A DNA stretch of 61,292 nt from Geochorda sp036562495 (GCA_036562495.1 DATCKA010000061.1:1-61292), one strand, 5' to 3'. Numbered from the stretch's first letter, positions 8,017-16,214 are shown. A program made the numbers and translations. Notes: a model not told the origin generated them from the letters alone.

Positions 8017-9292
8017 CGTCTCTCACCCGTTGCAAGATCTCCGACCGACAGTCCTCCGGGACGTACAGGTTGGCCCCGCTGCGCGGGCGGGTGGCCAGGG
8101 CCCGGATCACCTCGCTGACCTTAGAGAGCTCCTTGAGCTCGCCAAACTCGTCCACCGCCAGCAGGGGCGGATGGGTAATGGCAGCGACCCCTTCGGTGTA
8201 ATAGTCGTAGGGGATGTCCGAGGTCCGGTCCAGCAGGCAGTAATACTCAGGGTTCCACCCGCGGCGGCTGCATACCTGCTTGGCGACGGCCACCCACTCG
8301 TCGGGGATGGTCGGCCGGGGCTGGCGAAACAGGGGCTTGGGAAGCCTCCTGTGCAAGAAGCGCGCCGACAAATCGGCCAGGATGGCATCGCGGGCGTACT
8401 GCCACCGCTTGAAGGCGTAGAGCACGTCGTGGTCGTCGATGGCCAGGTACGCCTCCAGCGTGCCGTCGCCGTCACGCAAGAAAGGCTCCAGGGACGGCGG
8501 CACGTCCGGGCCGGTACCGAGCCCCCCCGTCGCGTACAGCTCCTTGGCACGGCGCCAGATGGCCTGCAGCAGGAGCTCCTGCGCCCGGGTGGTCTTGTGG
8601 AAGTAGACCTGCCAGTACATGTAGTGGCGCGCCAGCACGTACTCCTCGGCGGTGGGGATGCCCTTGTAGCTGAAGACGACCTGTCCGTCGACCAGCATCA
8701 GCGTGTTGATGAGCCGCTCCAGGTCGAATCGCCCGTATACGGCACCGGTGAAAAGCGCATCGCGAAGGAGGTAGTCCATCCGGTCGACGTCGAGCTGCCC
8801 GGCCACCAGGTGGTGCAGCCAGCGCTGGCCATCCGGGAGGTCACCCGTCAGCACCCGCAGCACCGCGCCGGAGAAGCCGGGCTCGTAGGACTCCAGCACC
8901 TCGTGCACCTGCGACGGGCCCGAGAGGATGGCCCGGGTCCAGTGCTCGTGTCCCCGGGAGGGGGTGATGACCCGTTCGAGCCCGTGAGAGAACGGGCCAT
9001 GTCCGATGTCATGGAGCAACGCGGCCGCGCAGGCCAGCCGCTCGAGGCGCTCGTCGACGATGCCGGGATCCCGCTGGCGCAGCCGCCCCAACACCTTGGC
9101 CATCACGTGCATGGCGCCCAGGCAGTGGCCGAAGCGGGAGTGCTCGGCTCCGTGGTAGGTGGCCGAGGCGGTGCCGAGCTGCCGGATGCGCCGGAGCCGC
9201 TGCAACTCGGGGGTGTCGACGAGCTGGACCAACAGCGGGTCGCGCACCGTGATAAAATCGTGCACCGGATCGCGAAAGATCTTCTCGCGCAT
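8009..9292 (-). CDS. HD-domain phosphohydrolase, YwfO type
   Basis: This 427-residue protein matches the COG1078/YwfO type of HD phosphohydrolase, related to dGTPases, which hydrolyse nucleoside triphosphates in the cytosol. It opens with KIFRDPVHDFITV and carries the metal-binding series HSRFGHCLG, LLHDIGHGPFSHGLE and a later HLVAGQLDVDRMDYLLRDA. The length agrees with B. subtilis YwfO (433). The ATG at 9292 is chosen because it yields the family N terminus; the frame stays open upstream to 10222 but that stretch is antisense to the rhomboid gene. A minus-strand TATAAT lies about 60 bp upstream. The hypothetical gene at 6862 overlaps its end. Confidence 0.88.
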   Translation of the reverse strand: MREKIFRDPVHDFITVRDPLLVQLVDTPELQRLRRIRQLGTASATYHGAEHSRFGHCLGAMHVMAKVLGRLRQRDPGIVDERLERLACAAALLHDIGHGPFSHGLERVITPSRGHEHWTRAILSGPSQVHEVLESYEPGFSGAVLRVLTGDLPDGQRWLHHLVAGQLDVDRMDYLLRDALFTGAVYGRFDLERLINTLMLVDGQVVFSYKGIPTAEEYVLARHYMYWQVYFHKTTRAQELLLQAIWRRAKELYATGGLGTGPDVPPSLEPFLRDGDGTLEAYLAIDDHDVLYAFKRWQYARDAILADLSARFLHRRLPKPLFRQPRPTIPDEWVAVAKQVCSRRGWNPEYYCLLDRTSDIPYDYYTEGVAAITHPPLLAVDEFGELKELSKVSEVIRALATRPRSGANLYVPEDCRSEILQRVRDGG

Positions 9293-9343
9293 CTCCCGGT
9301 ACGGCCGCCGCCCGGGCGGCCCATCTCCCGGTCTTAGGAGGTC

Positions 9344-10063
9344 GTGACCATTATACCCCTCCGTGACAACGTCCCCACCCGGCGCTATCCCTACGTCAAC
9401 AAGCTGCTGGTGGCCGTCAACCTCGCCGTCTTCCTCTACGAGGTGACCCTCGGCCGCGAGGTTGGACTCTTCATCTACCGTTGGGGCCTGGTGCCCGCCC
9501 GCCTCTGGGGCTCCGGGGGTGGCCTCGAGATGGGAGTGCTGTGGGCGCTGCCCGACCTTCCACCGGCCTGGCTGACGCTGGTCACATCCATGTTCTTGCA
9601 TGCGGGCTGGCTCCACGTGGGGAGCAACATGCTCTACCTCTGGATCTTCGGCGACAACGTCGAGGACCGGCTCGGTCACCTGCGCTACCTGGTCTTCTAC
9701 CTGCTCGGGGGCGTGGGGGCCGGCCTGCTCCAGGCCATCTTCTCCGCCGGGGCGTCGGTGCCCACCATCGGCGCCAGCGGCGCGGTGGCGGCGGTGCTGG
9801 GCGCGTACTGGTTGCTCTTCCCATGGGCCAAGGTGAGCGCGCTGGTGCCCATCTTCTTCTTCCTGACCGTTGCGGAGATCCCGGCGGTGATCTTCCTGCT
9901 GCTGTGGTTCTTGATCCAGCTGTACAATGGGGCGCTGGCCATCACCGCCTCGCCGACGCTGGTCGGGGGCGTGGCGTGGTGGGCCCACATCGGTGGCTTC
10001 GTGATGGGGTTGCTGCTGGTGCGGTGGTGGGGCATCCGTCGCCAGACTCCCGCCTGGTGGTAG
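9344..10063 (+). CDS. Rhomboid-family intramembrane serine protease
   Basis: This 239-residue membrane protein has the six-helix rhomboid core. The catalytic Ser lies in GASGAVAAVLGAYW and the catalytic His in WWAHIGGFVMGLL; the HxxxN-type motif appears as HAGWLHVGSNMLYLWIFGDNVED. Such proteases cleave transmembrane segments within the bilayer. AGGAGG at 9336-9341 lies only two bases before the GTG at 9344. The family usually starts MIPLRDN, which would correspond to an ATT codon at 9350 with ideal spacing of eight bases, so the true start is uncertain by two residues. Substrates are unknown. Confidence 0.93.
   Translation: MTIIPLRDNVPTRRYPYVNKLLVAVNLAVFLYEVTLGREVGLFIYRWGLVPARLWGSGGGLEMGVLWALPDLPPAWLTLVTSMFLHAGWLHVGSNMLYLWIFGDNVEDRLGHLRYLVFYLLGGVGAGLLQAIFSAGASVPTIGASGAVAAVLGAYWLLFPWAKVSALVPIFFFLTVAEIPAVIFLLLWFLIQLYNGALAITASPTLVGGVAWWAHIGGFVMGLLLVRWWGIRRQTPAWW
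9350..9355 (-). promoter_or_regulatory. Candidate -10 element for the HD phosphohydrolase gene
   Basis: The minus strand reads TATAAT here, 57 bases before the ATG at 9292. No good -35 is visible at 16-18 bp, so recognition may rely on flanking bases. The element lies inside the first codons of the divergent rhomboid gene. Confidence 0.4.
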
Positions 10064-10085
10064 GCGGCTGCCGTGGCGCCTCCCC

Positions 10086-10114
10086 TTGCCACGGGCGGCG
10101 CCGACGGCTAGCAT
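10086..10114 (+). promoter_or_regulatory. Promoter upstream of the FmdB-family gene
   Basis: TTGCCA (10086-10091) and TAGCAT (10109-10114) are separated by 17 bp, matching sigma-A consensus at 5 and 4 of 6 positions. The -35 overlaps the distal arm of a hairpin (CCGTGGC/GCCACGG, 10071-10094) downstream of the rhomboid stop. Confidence 0.5.
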
Positions 10115-10227
10115 AATGTGTCGAGCGCATGACGGTCTGCCGCCTACCCGACGGGGGCAGGCCGCCTTGTTTTGCGACGACCTCGCCCGCAACAGACCGA
10201 CCATCGAGCGGAGGTGCTGCATGAGCG

Positions 10228-10476
10228 ATGCCGACGTACGAGTATCGGTGTGAGCGGTGCGGGACCTTCGAGGCCTTCCAGGCCATCACCGAGTCGCCCC
10301 TCAAGGCGTGCCCCACGTGCGGAGGCCCCGTGGAGCGCCTCATCAGCCGTAACGTCAACATCCTGTTCAAGGGATCCGGCTTCCACGTCACCGACTACCG
10401 CAGCAAGTCGTACAAGGAGGCCGCCAAGAAGGAGGAGTCGTCGGTCAGTTCATCCGGCTCCTCGCTCGACGACTGA
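10228..10476 (+). CDS. FmdB-family zinc ribbon protein
   Basis: This 82-residue protein carries the FmdB zinc ribbon: MPTYEYRCERCGTFE, then ACPTCGGPVERLIS, giving two CxxC pairs that bind zinc. The tail is Lys/Ser-rich (KEAAKKEESS). FmdB-type proteins are small putative regulators of unclear function. GGAGGTG lies 11 bases before this ATG. An out-of-frame ATG at 10221 sits closer to the ribosome site and opens a 10-codon frame overlapping this start. The 3' end overlaps the convergent lipoprotein gene by 27 bp. Confidence 0.85.
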   Translation: MPTYEYRCERCGTFEAFQAITESPLKACPTCGGPVERLISRNVNILFKGSGFHVTDYRSKSYKEAAKKEESSVSSSGSSLDD

Positions 10477-11547
10477 GGCCGGGCTGGATGGGGCGGGGAT
10501 CACGCACCAGGCCGGGGCGTGCAGGCTCTCCTGGCCGGCCAGATCCACCGCGGTGACGCCGACGTAGACGGTGCCGCCTGACTGCCAGGGCAGCGCCGTG
10601 TCGGTCAGCGTCACCTGCGACGTCCCGGCCGTCACCTCCGCCTCCAGCCGAAGGAAGTCCTCCGGAGGCCGCAGGTAGACGCGGTATCCTGCCACATCGG
10701 GGTCGGGAGGTGGCGACCAGGCGATCAGCAGCGCCGCCTCCGAGTGCAGGACCTGACACGTGACGTGGCCGGGCGCCGCCGGGACCCAGTCGATGTCGCC
10801 GATGACGATGGCACCGCCGGTCGCCGGCCGCCAGTGCAGGGTGGTCGTCTTGCCGGGCAGCAGGACGATGCCCGCATACTCCTGCGAGTACTCGATACCG
10901 CCCCCCTCCTGATAGAGCACCAGCCGCAGGTCGTAGGTACCGGGCGCTCGCTCGCGGTCGAAGCTCCAGACCAGGTCGCGGCCGGGGCGTGAGGCCTTGA
11001 GATAGGCGTTAGAGGGCCCTTTGAGGTGTACCCCAGCTGCGGTCACCAGGGCCTCCCGGTCGTACCCGCTCAGGTCGATCTCGGTCCTCAGCAGCGCCGG
11101 ACGGGCCGACAGCGTCAGCCGCACCGTCGCCGTCTCCCCCGCCGTGACATAGAGGCGGGTCGCCCCGGCGTAGATGGCGTCATCTTCGCCATCCAGGAGC
11201 TCGCCGGCGACCTCCCACCGGCCCTCGTAGACCTGATCGAAGACGAAGGTGGCCACCGCCTCGTCTCCCTGGGGCGCCTGCAGGCCCTTCTCCTGCACCA
11301 TCAAGCGGGAGTCCTTGACCAGACTGACGCGCAGGATGGCCGGCGGGCTCTGTCCGGGCCCGATCTCGAAGGCCGAGGCCGGGACGGCCAGGGAGACGGT
11401 GAGTGGGCCCGCGGCTCGCTCGGCGCGCAGCCCCAGGATGCGTGCCGGTGAACAGCCGGCCAGTGCCACGGCCAGCGCCAGCAGGGCAGTTGCGGCGAGC
11501 CATCGGGGATGGGGGCGGCTCGCCGGGGCTTTCGTCGGTCGATGCAT
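10450..11547 (-). CDS. Lipoprotein with fibronectin-type domain
   Basis: This 365-residue exported protein has a signal peptide with lipobox (ALAVALAGC), so it is probably lipid-anchored. The chain is beta-rich. Residues 260-350 resemble a fibronectin type III fold: LLIAWSPPPDPDVAGYRVYLRPPED, then VTLTDTALPWQSGGTVYVGVTAVDLAGQES. The ATG at 11547 has GGGAGG eight bases upstream; the frame extends to 11649 without a plausible signal sequence. Fibronectin-type domains usually bind other proteins or carbohydrates, but no partner is suggested. It overlaps the 3' end of the FmdB gene. Confidence 0.72.
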   Translation of the reverse strand: MHRPTKAPASRPHPRWLAATALLALAVALAGCSPARILGLRAERAAGPLTVSLAVPASAFEIGPGQSPPAILRVSLVKDSRLMVQEKGLQAPQGDEAVATFVFDQVYEGRWEVAGELLDGEDDAIYAGATRLYVTAGETATVRLTLSARPALLRTEIDLSGYDREALVTAAGVHLKGPSNAYLKASRPGRDLVWSFDRERAPGTYDLRLVLYQEGGGIEYSQEYAGIVLLPGKTTTLHWRPATGGAIVIGDIDWVPAAPGHVTCQVLHSEAALLIAWSPPPDPDVAGYRVYLRPPEDFLRLEAEVTAGTSQVTLTDTALPWQSGGTVYVGVTAVDLAGQESLHAPAWCVIPAPSSPASVVERGAG

Positions 11548-11700
11548 GCGCGACGCCTCCCGCTCCTCGCGGGAGCCGACGCGGAGGGGGCGGACGACTA
11601 GCGCCGACCGGCCCGACTCGAGTATCGGGCCCGGGCATCCGGTTGACAAGCCCCGCTTGCGCCCGTCCCAGACGGCTGGCCCCGAGCTGCGGCCGACCGC

Positions 11701-12294
11701 TCAGCCGGACGCCTTGCCGTCGAGCCCCAGGGCATCTTTGATGGAGCGCATCGCGTCGATGACGGTCTGGATATGCTCGTCGAGGGGGACGCCCAGCTCC
11801 TCGGCGCCCTGGAAGATGTCCTCCCGGTTGACGCCCCGGGCGAAGGCTTTGTCCTTGAACTTCTTCTTGACGGCCTCCACGGTGACCTCGTCCAGATCCC
11901 GGCTGGGCCGCACCAGCGCCACCGCCACGATGAAGCCGGTCAGCTCGTCACAGGCGAACAGAGCCCGCGCCATGGGCGTGCGGCGGGGATGGCCGTGGTA
12001 GCTGTTGTGGCCCAGGATGGCATCGATCACCTCGGGCGGGTAGCCCCGCCGGCGCAGCTCTTCGACGCCCTTGAGGGGGTGCACATCGATCTGCGGGTAA
12101 CGCTCGTAGTCGAGGTCGTGGAGCAACCCCGCCAGGGCCCATAGATCCTCGGGCTCGCCGAAGCGGCGGGCATAGGCACGCATGGCGGCCTCCACGGCCA
12201 GGGCGTGCTTGAGAAGGTTGGGGTTTTGCGTCCATTCCGTCAAGAGCTGCCAGGCTTGCTCCCGCGTCGGCATCCCCTCGCTGGCCACCGTCAT
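11701..12294 (-). CDS. HD-domain (HDIG-type) hydrolase
   Basis: This 197-residue cytosolic protein has an HD fold: LLKHALAVEAAMRAYARRFGE supplies the first His, LAGLLHDLDYERYPQIDVHPLKG supplies HD and a further His, and ILGHNSYHG follows. Such enzymes are metal-dependent phosphohydrolases; the substrate is not predictable. GAGGAGG lies one base before the ATG at 12294. The ATG at 12273 (MPTREQAWQLL) gives a more typical family N terminus and may be the true start. The SDR gene lies 32 bp upstream on the same strand. Confidence 0.82.
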   Translation of the reverse strand: MTVASEGMPTREQAWQLLTEWTQNPNLLKHALAVEAAMRAYARRFGEPEDLWALAGLLHDLDYERYPQIDVHPLKGVEELRRRGYPPEVIDAILGHNSYHGHPRRTPMARALFACDELTGFIVAVALVRPSRDLDEVTVEAVKKKFKDKAFARGVNREDIFQGAEELGVPLDEHIQTVIDAMRSIKDALGLDGKASG

Positions 12295-12326
12295 GCCTCC
12301 TCGTGCTCGGCCGGCGTCGACGGCCG

Positions 12327-13112
12327 CTAGTAGGTGATGGAGAGGCCGCCATCCACGAACAGCGTCTGCCCCGTCACGTAGCTACAGGCCGGCGAGGCGA
12401 AGAAGAGCACCGCCGCCGCCACCTCCTCGGGTCGTCCCGGCCGCGCCAGCGGGATCCGGCGCTCGCCCACGTAGAAGCGGCGAAAGACCTCGGTCTCGAA
12501 GTCGCTCTCGCCCCGGGCGCGCGACATGGCGGTGTCGATGAACCCCGGCGCCACGCCGTTGACCAGGATCCCGTACGGCGCCAGCTCGACGGCCAGGCTG
12601 CGGGTCAGTTCGTCGATGGCACCTTTGGCCACATTATAGGCCGACGACCAGCCGACTCCAAACGAGCCGTTGACGGAGGAGACGTTGACGAAGCGTCCGC
12701 CGAGTCGGGCCGCTGCCAGCCGCCGCGCCACCGCCCGCGAGCAGTGGACGACCCCGGCCAGGTTGTCCTCGAGCATGCGCCGCCACTCGTCGTAGGGCGT
12801 GGCCAGAAACTCGTGGGCCACGAAGGTGCCGGCGTTGTTGACCAGGATCTCGATGGGCCCCAGGGACCGCCACGCCGTCTCGACCGCCGCCTCCACCGCC
12901 TCAGGATCCCGCACGTCGGCCACCAGGACCAGCGCCCGGGACCCCACGGCCTCCACCTGCCGGGCCGTCTCCTCCAGCTCGCTGCCCGTGCGCGCCACCA
13001 GCGCGCAGTACGCCCCGTGGCGAGCGAGTTCGATGGCCACGGCCCGGCCGATGCCGCGACCGGCGCCGGTCACCATCGCGACCCGGCCGTCCAGCCCCGA
13101 CGACTCCGCCAT
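12327..13112 (-). CDS. Short-chain dehydrogenase/reductase
   Basis: This 261-residue enzyme is a classical SDR. It shows the cofactor loop VTGAGRGIGRAVA (about 14-26), the NNAG motif (ILVNNAGTF), a catalytic Ser in NVSSVNGSFG and the YNVAK catalytic pair (YxxxK). The C terminus has SYVTGQTLFVDGGLSI, typical of FabG-like members. An Arg after the glycine motif (LVARTGS) suggests NADP preference. The substrate is unknown. Six bases separate it from the inositol-monophosphatase-family gene, so the two are very likely co-transcribed. Confidence 0.88.
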   Translation of the reverse strand: MAESSGLDGRVAMVTGAGRGIGRAVAIELARHGAYCALVARTGSELEETARQVEAVGSRALVLVADVRDPEAVEAAVETAWRSLGPIEILVNNAGTFVAHEFLATPYDEWRRMLEDNLAGVVHCSRAVARRLAAARLGGRFVNVSSVNGSFGVGWSSAYNVAKGAIDELTRSLAVELAPYGILVNGVAPGFIDTAMSRARGESDFETEVFRRFYVGERRIPLARPGRPEEVAAAVLFFASPACSYVTGQTLFVDGGLSITY

Positions 13113-13118
13113 GGTTCC

Positions 13119-13967
13119 TCAGGGCGTCGGATTCGACGCCCGGCGCATGCCGGTGTGCCCCAGCTCCAGTACCCGGAGCATGGCCTCGTGGACGTGCCCG
13201 TTGGAGGCGACCACGTCGAGGGTGGGTCGGGAGAAGTCCAAGGGCGCGCCGAAGAAGTCGGTCACCCGGCCCCCCGCCTCCTCGACCAGCAGCACGCCCG
13301 CAGCCACGTCCCACGGGTGCAGCCGGTATTCCCAGAAGCCGTCGAACCACCCCTCCGCGACCCAGCACAGGTCCAGCGCCGCCGCTCCCAGGCGGCGTAT
13401 CCCCTGGGCCCGCCGCGAGAAGTGGTCGAAGTGGTCCAAATTGGTCTCGTCGGTCTCGCGGAGGTTGTAGGCGAAGCCCGTGGCCAGCAGGCTGCGGTCC
13501 AGCTCCCGGGTGCCGGAGACGCGCAGCACCCGGCCGTCGCGCCGGGCCCCCGCCCCCCGCCCGGCCACGTAGAGCCGTCCGGTCGCCGGTTCGTAGACCG
13601 AGCCGGCAAGCAGCTGCCCCTGTCGCTCCACCGCCACCGAGACGGCGAAGACGGGGAGGCCATGGGCGTAGTTGGTGGTCCCGTCCAGCGGGTCGACCAG
13701 CCACCGGTACTCCGACTCGTGTCCCAGCGCGCCCTGCTCCTCGGTCAGCACGGCGTCGTCGGGATAGCGCGACCGGATCACCTCGAGGATGACGGCCTCG
13801 GACCGCCGGTCTCCCTCGGTGACCAGGTCCACCGGCCCCTTGAAGCCGACGCCCGCCTCGAGGAACTCCTTCCAGTGATCGTGGAGCAGTCGCCCCGCCC
13901 GGACGACCGCCTCCTGCGCCGTCTCCATCAACTCGGCGATGCTGCGGCCTGCCTGCAACGTCGTCAC
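13119..13967 (-). CDS. Inositol-monophosphatase-family phosphatase
   Basis: The protein belongs to the Mg2+/Li+-sensitive phosphatase superfamily. It has DLVTEGDRRSE, VLTEEQG, the metal-binding WLVDPLDGTTNYAHG and the C-terminal HPWDVAAGVLLVEEAGG. These match inositol monophosphatase, whose usual length is about 260. The GTG at 13967 gives 282 residues. The frame stays open to an ATG at 14084, which would add 39 unrelated residues, so the start is uncertain. Related enzymes hydrolyse inositol phosphate, histidinol phosphate or PAP; sequence alone does not choose. Confidence 0.82.
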   Translation of the reverse strand: MTTLQAGRSIAELMETAQEAVVRAGRLLHDHWKEFLEAGVGFKGPVDLVTEGDRRSEAVILEVIRSRYPDDAVLTEEQGALGHESEYRWLVDPLDGTTNYAHGLPVFAVSVAVERQGQLLAGSVYEPATGRLYVAGRGAGARRDGRVLRVSGTRELDRSLLATGFAYNLRETDETNLDHFDHFSRRAQGIRRLGAAALDLCWVAEGWFDGFWEYRLHPWDVAAGVLLVEEAGGRVTDFFGAPLDFSRPTLDVVASNGHVHEAMLRVLELGHTGMRRASNPTP

Positions 13968-14204
13968 CTCGTCCGTACCGTACGTCTCATGGCTGCCTCG
14001 GGACCGGTCCGGTGACCGATGAAGAGACCGGGCAGCCCCTCGAGCGTCGCCGGGAGCCCCCGCCTCCGCCGGGAACTTTACCATAGAGGCAGATCCGTTG
14101 GAAGGCGAGCACCTGCCCCACGAGCAGCCCCTCGCTCGCCCCGGGACCGAAGCCCCGGCTCCACCCGGGCCAGCCCGGCCCCTCCGCCTGCCGGTGCGGT
14201 GGAC

Positions 14205-14233
14205 TTGCCCATCGTGCGCGACTTTGGTACCGT
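14205..14233 (+). promoter_or_regulatory. Candidate promoter of the usher-like cluster
   Basis: TTGCCC (14205-14210) and TACCGT (14228-14233) are 17 bp apart. The -35 matches 4 of 6 and the -10 only 3 of 6 consensus bases. Transcription from here would begin just before the hairpin at 14241 and give a leader of about 90 nt. Confidence 0.35.
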
Positions 14234-14240
14234 TTGCCTG

Positions 14241-14294
14241 GCACCTCGATGGTAGGACTTGCGTCGCAGTCCTATCGTCCTACCTCCCGGGTGC
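14241..14294 (+). promoter_or_regulatory. Structured leader with alternative hairpins
   Basis: An outer stem pairs GCACC (14241-14245) with GGTGC (14290-14294). An inner 8-bp stem pairs GGTAGGAC (14251-14258) with GTCCTACC (14277-14284). A competing 6-bp hairpin pairs AGGACT (14254-14259) with AGTCCT (14268-14273) and uses the same 5' arm, so the two cannot coexist. The element lies 37 bp before the first subunit start. No known riboswitch class was recognised. Confidence 0.5.
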
Positions 14295-14331
14295 GTGACC
14301 TATCAGCATCGTGCAGCGAGGAGGGATCCCG

Positions 14332-14862
14332 GTGCGCACTCGCGTCGGGTGGATCGGCGCCGTGCTGTTGCTCTTGCTTGCGGCCCCAGCCGCGATGGCG
14401 GCCAGTCAGAGCGTCACCATCCATGTCCCCGCCATCAACTTCGTCAACGTGGCCGGTGGCTCCATCGAGTTCGACTTCTCCCAGGCCCACTGGCCCAACG
14501 ACCCCGAGACCGACGGCCCCCTCTCCGACGTCTCGCAAGTGCTGAGCGACACGACGACGGTCCTCTGGCTGACCAACGCCAGCAAGACCAGCCCCGTCAA
14601 GATCACGGTCAACGTCGACAAGGCACCGCCGGAGTGGGTCAACCTCTTCAAGGTCGCGCTGGCGTTCCCCAGCTTGGAGGCCGGCAGCGGCAGCTGCGGC
14701 GACATCGTCACGGGCGGAGTGTCGCTCACCACGTCAGCACAGCCCCTGGTCACCGGCATCTACAACAAGGTCTGCATCGCCGAGGCCACCTACTCGGTCG
14801 CGGTAGACCTGGACGGTCACGGCACCTACGCCCCCATCGTGACCTGGACTATCGGGCCCTGA
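14332..14862 (+). CDS. Exported small subunit, pilin/WxL-like, first copy
   Basis: This 176-residue protein has a signal peptide (VGWIGAVLLLLLAAPAAMA) and a beta-rich mature part. It contains exactly two cysteines (GSCGD and KVCIA), which could form one disulfide. The C terminus ends in GTYAPIVTWTIGP, matching the last strand of WxL or spore-coat-U/pilin-like domains and sharing the pattern Y-x3-V-x-(W/Y)-T-I with the next gene product. The GTG at 14332 has GAGGAGGG six bases upstream; an upstream GTG at 14311 lacks one. It is the first gene of a four-gene cluster. Surface-subunit function is inferred from size, export and neighbours. Confidence 0.65.
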   Translation: MRTRVGWIGAVLLLLLAAPAAMAASQSVTIHVPAINFVNVAGGSIEFDFSQAHWPNDPETDGPLSDVSQVLSDTTTVLWLTNASKTSPVKITVNVDKAPPEWVNLFKVALAFPSLEAGSGSCGDIVTGGVSLTTSAQPLVTGIYNKVCIAEATYSVAVDLDGHGTYAPIVTWTIGP

Positions 14863-14890
14863 GGGACCTGAGGAGGCGAGGCCCAAGGTC

Positions 14891-15409
14891 GTGACCAAGG
14901 CCGGGCTGGTGCTGGCGGCCCTGGCAGCCTGGGGGTTGGCGGCCACGCCGGCCCTGGCGGGTCCGGCGCCCGGCCCCCAGTTGTTTGTCTCCGGCGACTG
15001 GACCCTGACCGTCGAGGAGCTGGGGCCCCCAAGTCTGTTGGTCCCGCCTGGGTCACCACCCGTTTGGGAGAGCCCGATGCCCGTCGCTCGGGCTACCATC
15101 CGCCGCGCGGGGGGCAAGGCGCAGGGATGGCAGGTCCTGATCCGAAGGGTCGACACCCTGTGGCCCTCCGGTGTGACGCTGGAGGCCTGTCTGACCGATA
15201 GCGGGCAGGGGGGCACGGTGCAGACCCCATACTGGTGTGCACAAGGGTCCTTCCTCACGGTAAGCGCCCAGGACCAGCTCTTCTTCTGGGGGTCGGCCAA
15301 CCCGACCGACATCGGAATCGGCTTGCGCCTCTCGGGGATCTCCGTCGATCTCTCGCCCGGCATCTACATGACTTCGGTGGTGTACACCATTGTGGCGAGT
15401 TCCCCGTAG
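14891..15409 (+). CDS. Exported small subunit, pilin/WxL-like, second copy
   Basis: This 172-residue protein has a signal peptide (LVLAALAAWGLAATPALA) and a beta-rich body. Like the preceding product it has two cysteines in the mature chain (EACLT and YWCAQ) and a terminal strand GIYMTSVVYTIVASSP fitting Y-x3-V-x-(W/Y)-T-I. A WTL triplet appears near the mature N terminus (SGDWTLTV). AGGAGG lies 14 bases before the GTG, which is rather far. The gene is 28 bp after the first subunit and overlaps the chaperone-like gene by 20 bp. A paralogous minor subunit or tip protein is plausible. Confidence 0.6.
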   Translation: MTKAGLVLAALAAWGLAATPALAGPAPGPQLFVSGDWTLTVEELGPPSLLVPPGSPPVWESPMPVARATIRRAGGKAQGWQVLIRRVDTLWPSGVTLEACLTDSGQGGTVQTPYWCAQGSFLTVSAQDQLFFWGSANPTDIGIGLRLSGISVDLSPGIYMTSVVYTIVASSP

Positions 15410-16214
15410 GGCCTGGCTTTGGGTGGTGCTGGCGGCCGCGCTGCTGGCCCCGACCGAGGGTAAGGCCCAGCCCCGTGTCGGCCTCGTGGGCGACCTGGTG
15501 CACGCCTACGCCGTCCAGCCCGGCGAGTCGGTCGAGGGGCTGGTGGTGCTGTCCAACGCCGACGACCAGCCTCAGACCGTGCGACTATACCTGCAGGATT
15601 ACCACACCGACGACCAGGGTCACCCGGTCTACTCCGCTCCAGGGCGCCACGCCCGCTCCAACGCCGAGTGGATCGCTCTCGGCCAGTCGACGGTGACGGT
15701 CCCGCCCGGCCAGCATCTGGCCGTCCCCTATACCGTCCGCGTCCCGGCCGACGCCACCCTGGTCGGCACGTACTGGAGCGCGTTGATGGTGGAGCCCGTC
15801 GAGGCCGAGGAAGGCTCTGTGGCACCCGACAGGCCCGTGGTGACCATCCGGCACGTCTGGCGCTACGCCATCCACGTCGTCACCGACATCGCCGGCACGG
15901 GCGAGGCGCGTCTGGCCTTCGTGCGTCCCCGCCTGCTCGACGATGGCGGCAACCTGGCGCTCCAGGTCGACATGGTCAACGAGGGCGTGCGATGGCTACG
16001 GCCGAAGGTCTGGCTGGAGATCTACGACCAGGAGGGCCGCCTGGCAGCGCGCGTGGACGGGGGGCCGGCCCGTCTTTACCCGGGCGAGGTGGTCCGCCAG
16101 CGCCTCCGGCTCGGCTCGTTGCCCCCTGGCGCCTACGAGGTCCTCCTCGTCGCCGATGATGGCGATGCCCATGTCTTCGCCGCCCACTACCGGTTCGTCG
16201 TGGGCCCCCGCTGA
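15390..16214 (+). CDS. PapD/DUF916-like Ig-fold exported protein (chaperone candidate)
   Basis: This 274-residue protein has a signal peptide (AWLWVVLAAALLAPTEGKA) and an Ig-like domain of the PapD/DUF916 kind: VQPGESVEGLVVLSNADDQPQTVRLYLQDY, then SNAEWIALGQSTVTVPPG and YTVRVPADATLVGTYWSALMVEP. A second beta domain follows (residues 165-270; LALQVDMVNEGVRWLRPKVWLEIYDQ). Two Ig-like domains in an L-shape describe periplasmic pilus chaperones. DUF916 proteins of WxL loci have a similar start, so that is the main alternative. The start is TTG at 15390, inside the previous gene, implying translational coupling. Position between small subunits and an usher-like gene supports a chaperone role. Confidence 0.62.
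   Translation: MWRVPRRAWLWVVLAAALLAPTEGKAQPRVGLVGDLVHAYAVQPGESVEGLVVLSNADDQPQTVRLYLQDYHTDDQGHPVYSAPGRHARSNAEWIALGQSTVTVPPGQHLAVPYTVRVPADATLVGTYWSALMVEPVEAEEGSVAPDRPVVTIRHVWRYAIHVVTDIAGTGEARLAFVRPRLLDDGGNLALQVDMVNEGVRWLRPKVWLEIYDQEGRLAARVDGGPARLYPGEVVRQRLRLGSLPPGAYEVLLVADDGDAHVFAAHYRFVVGPR

Larger units (their letters stand above)
13968..14331. other. Intergenic region before the usher-like cluster
   Basis: This 364-bp divergent region holds a possible N-terminal extension of the phosphatase (to 14084), then a candidate plus-strand promoter and a structured leader described separately. Nothing else recognisable was seen. Confidence 0.6.
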
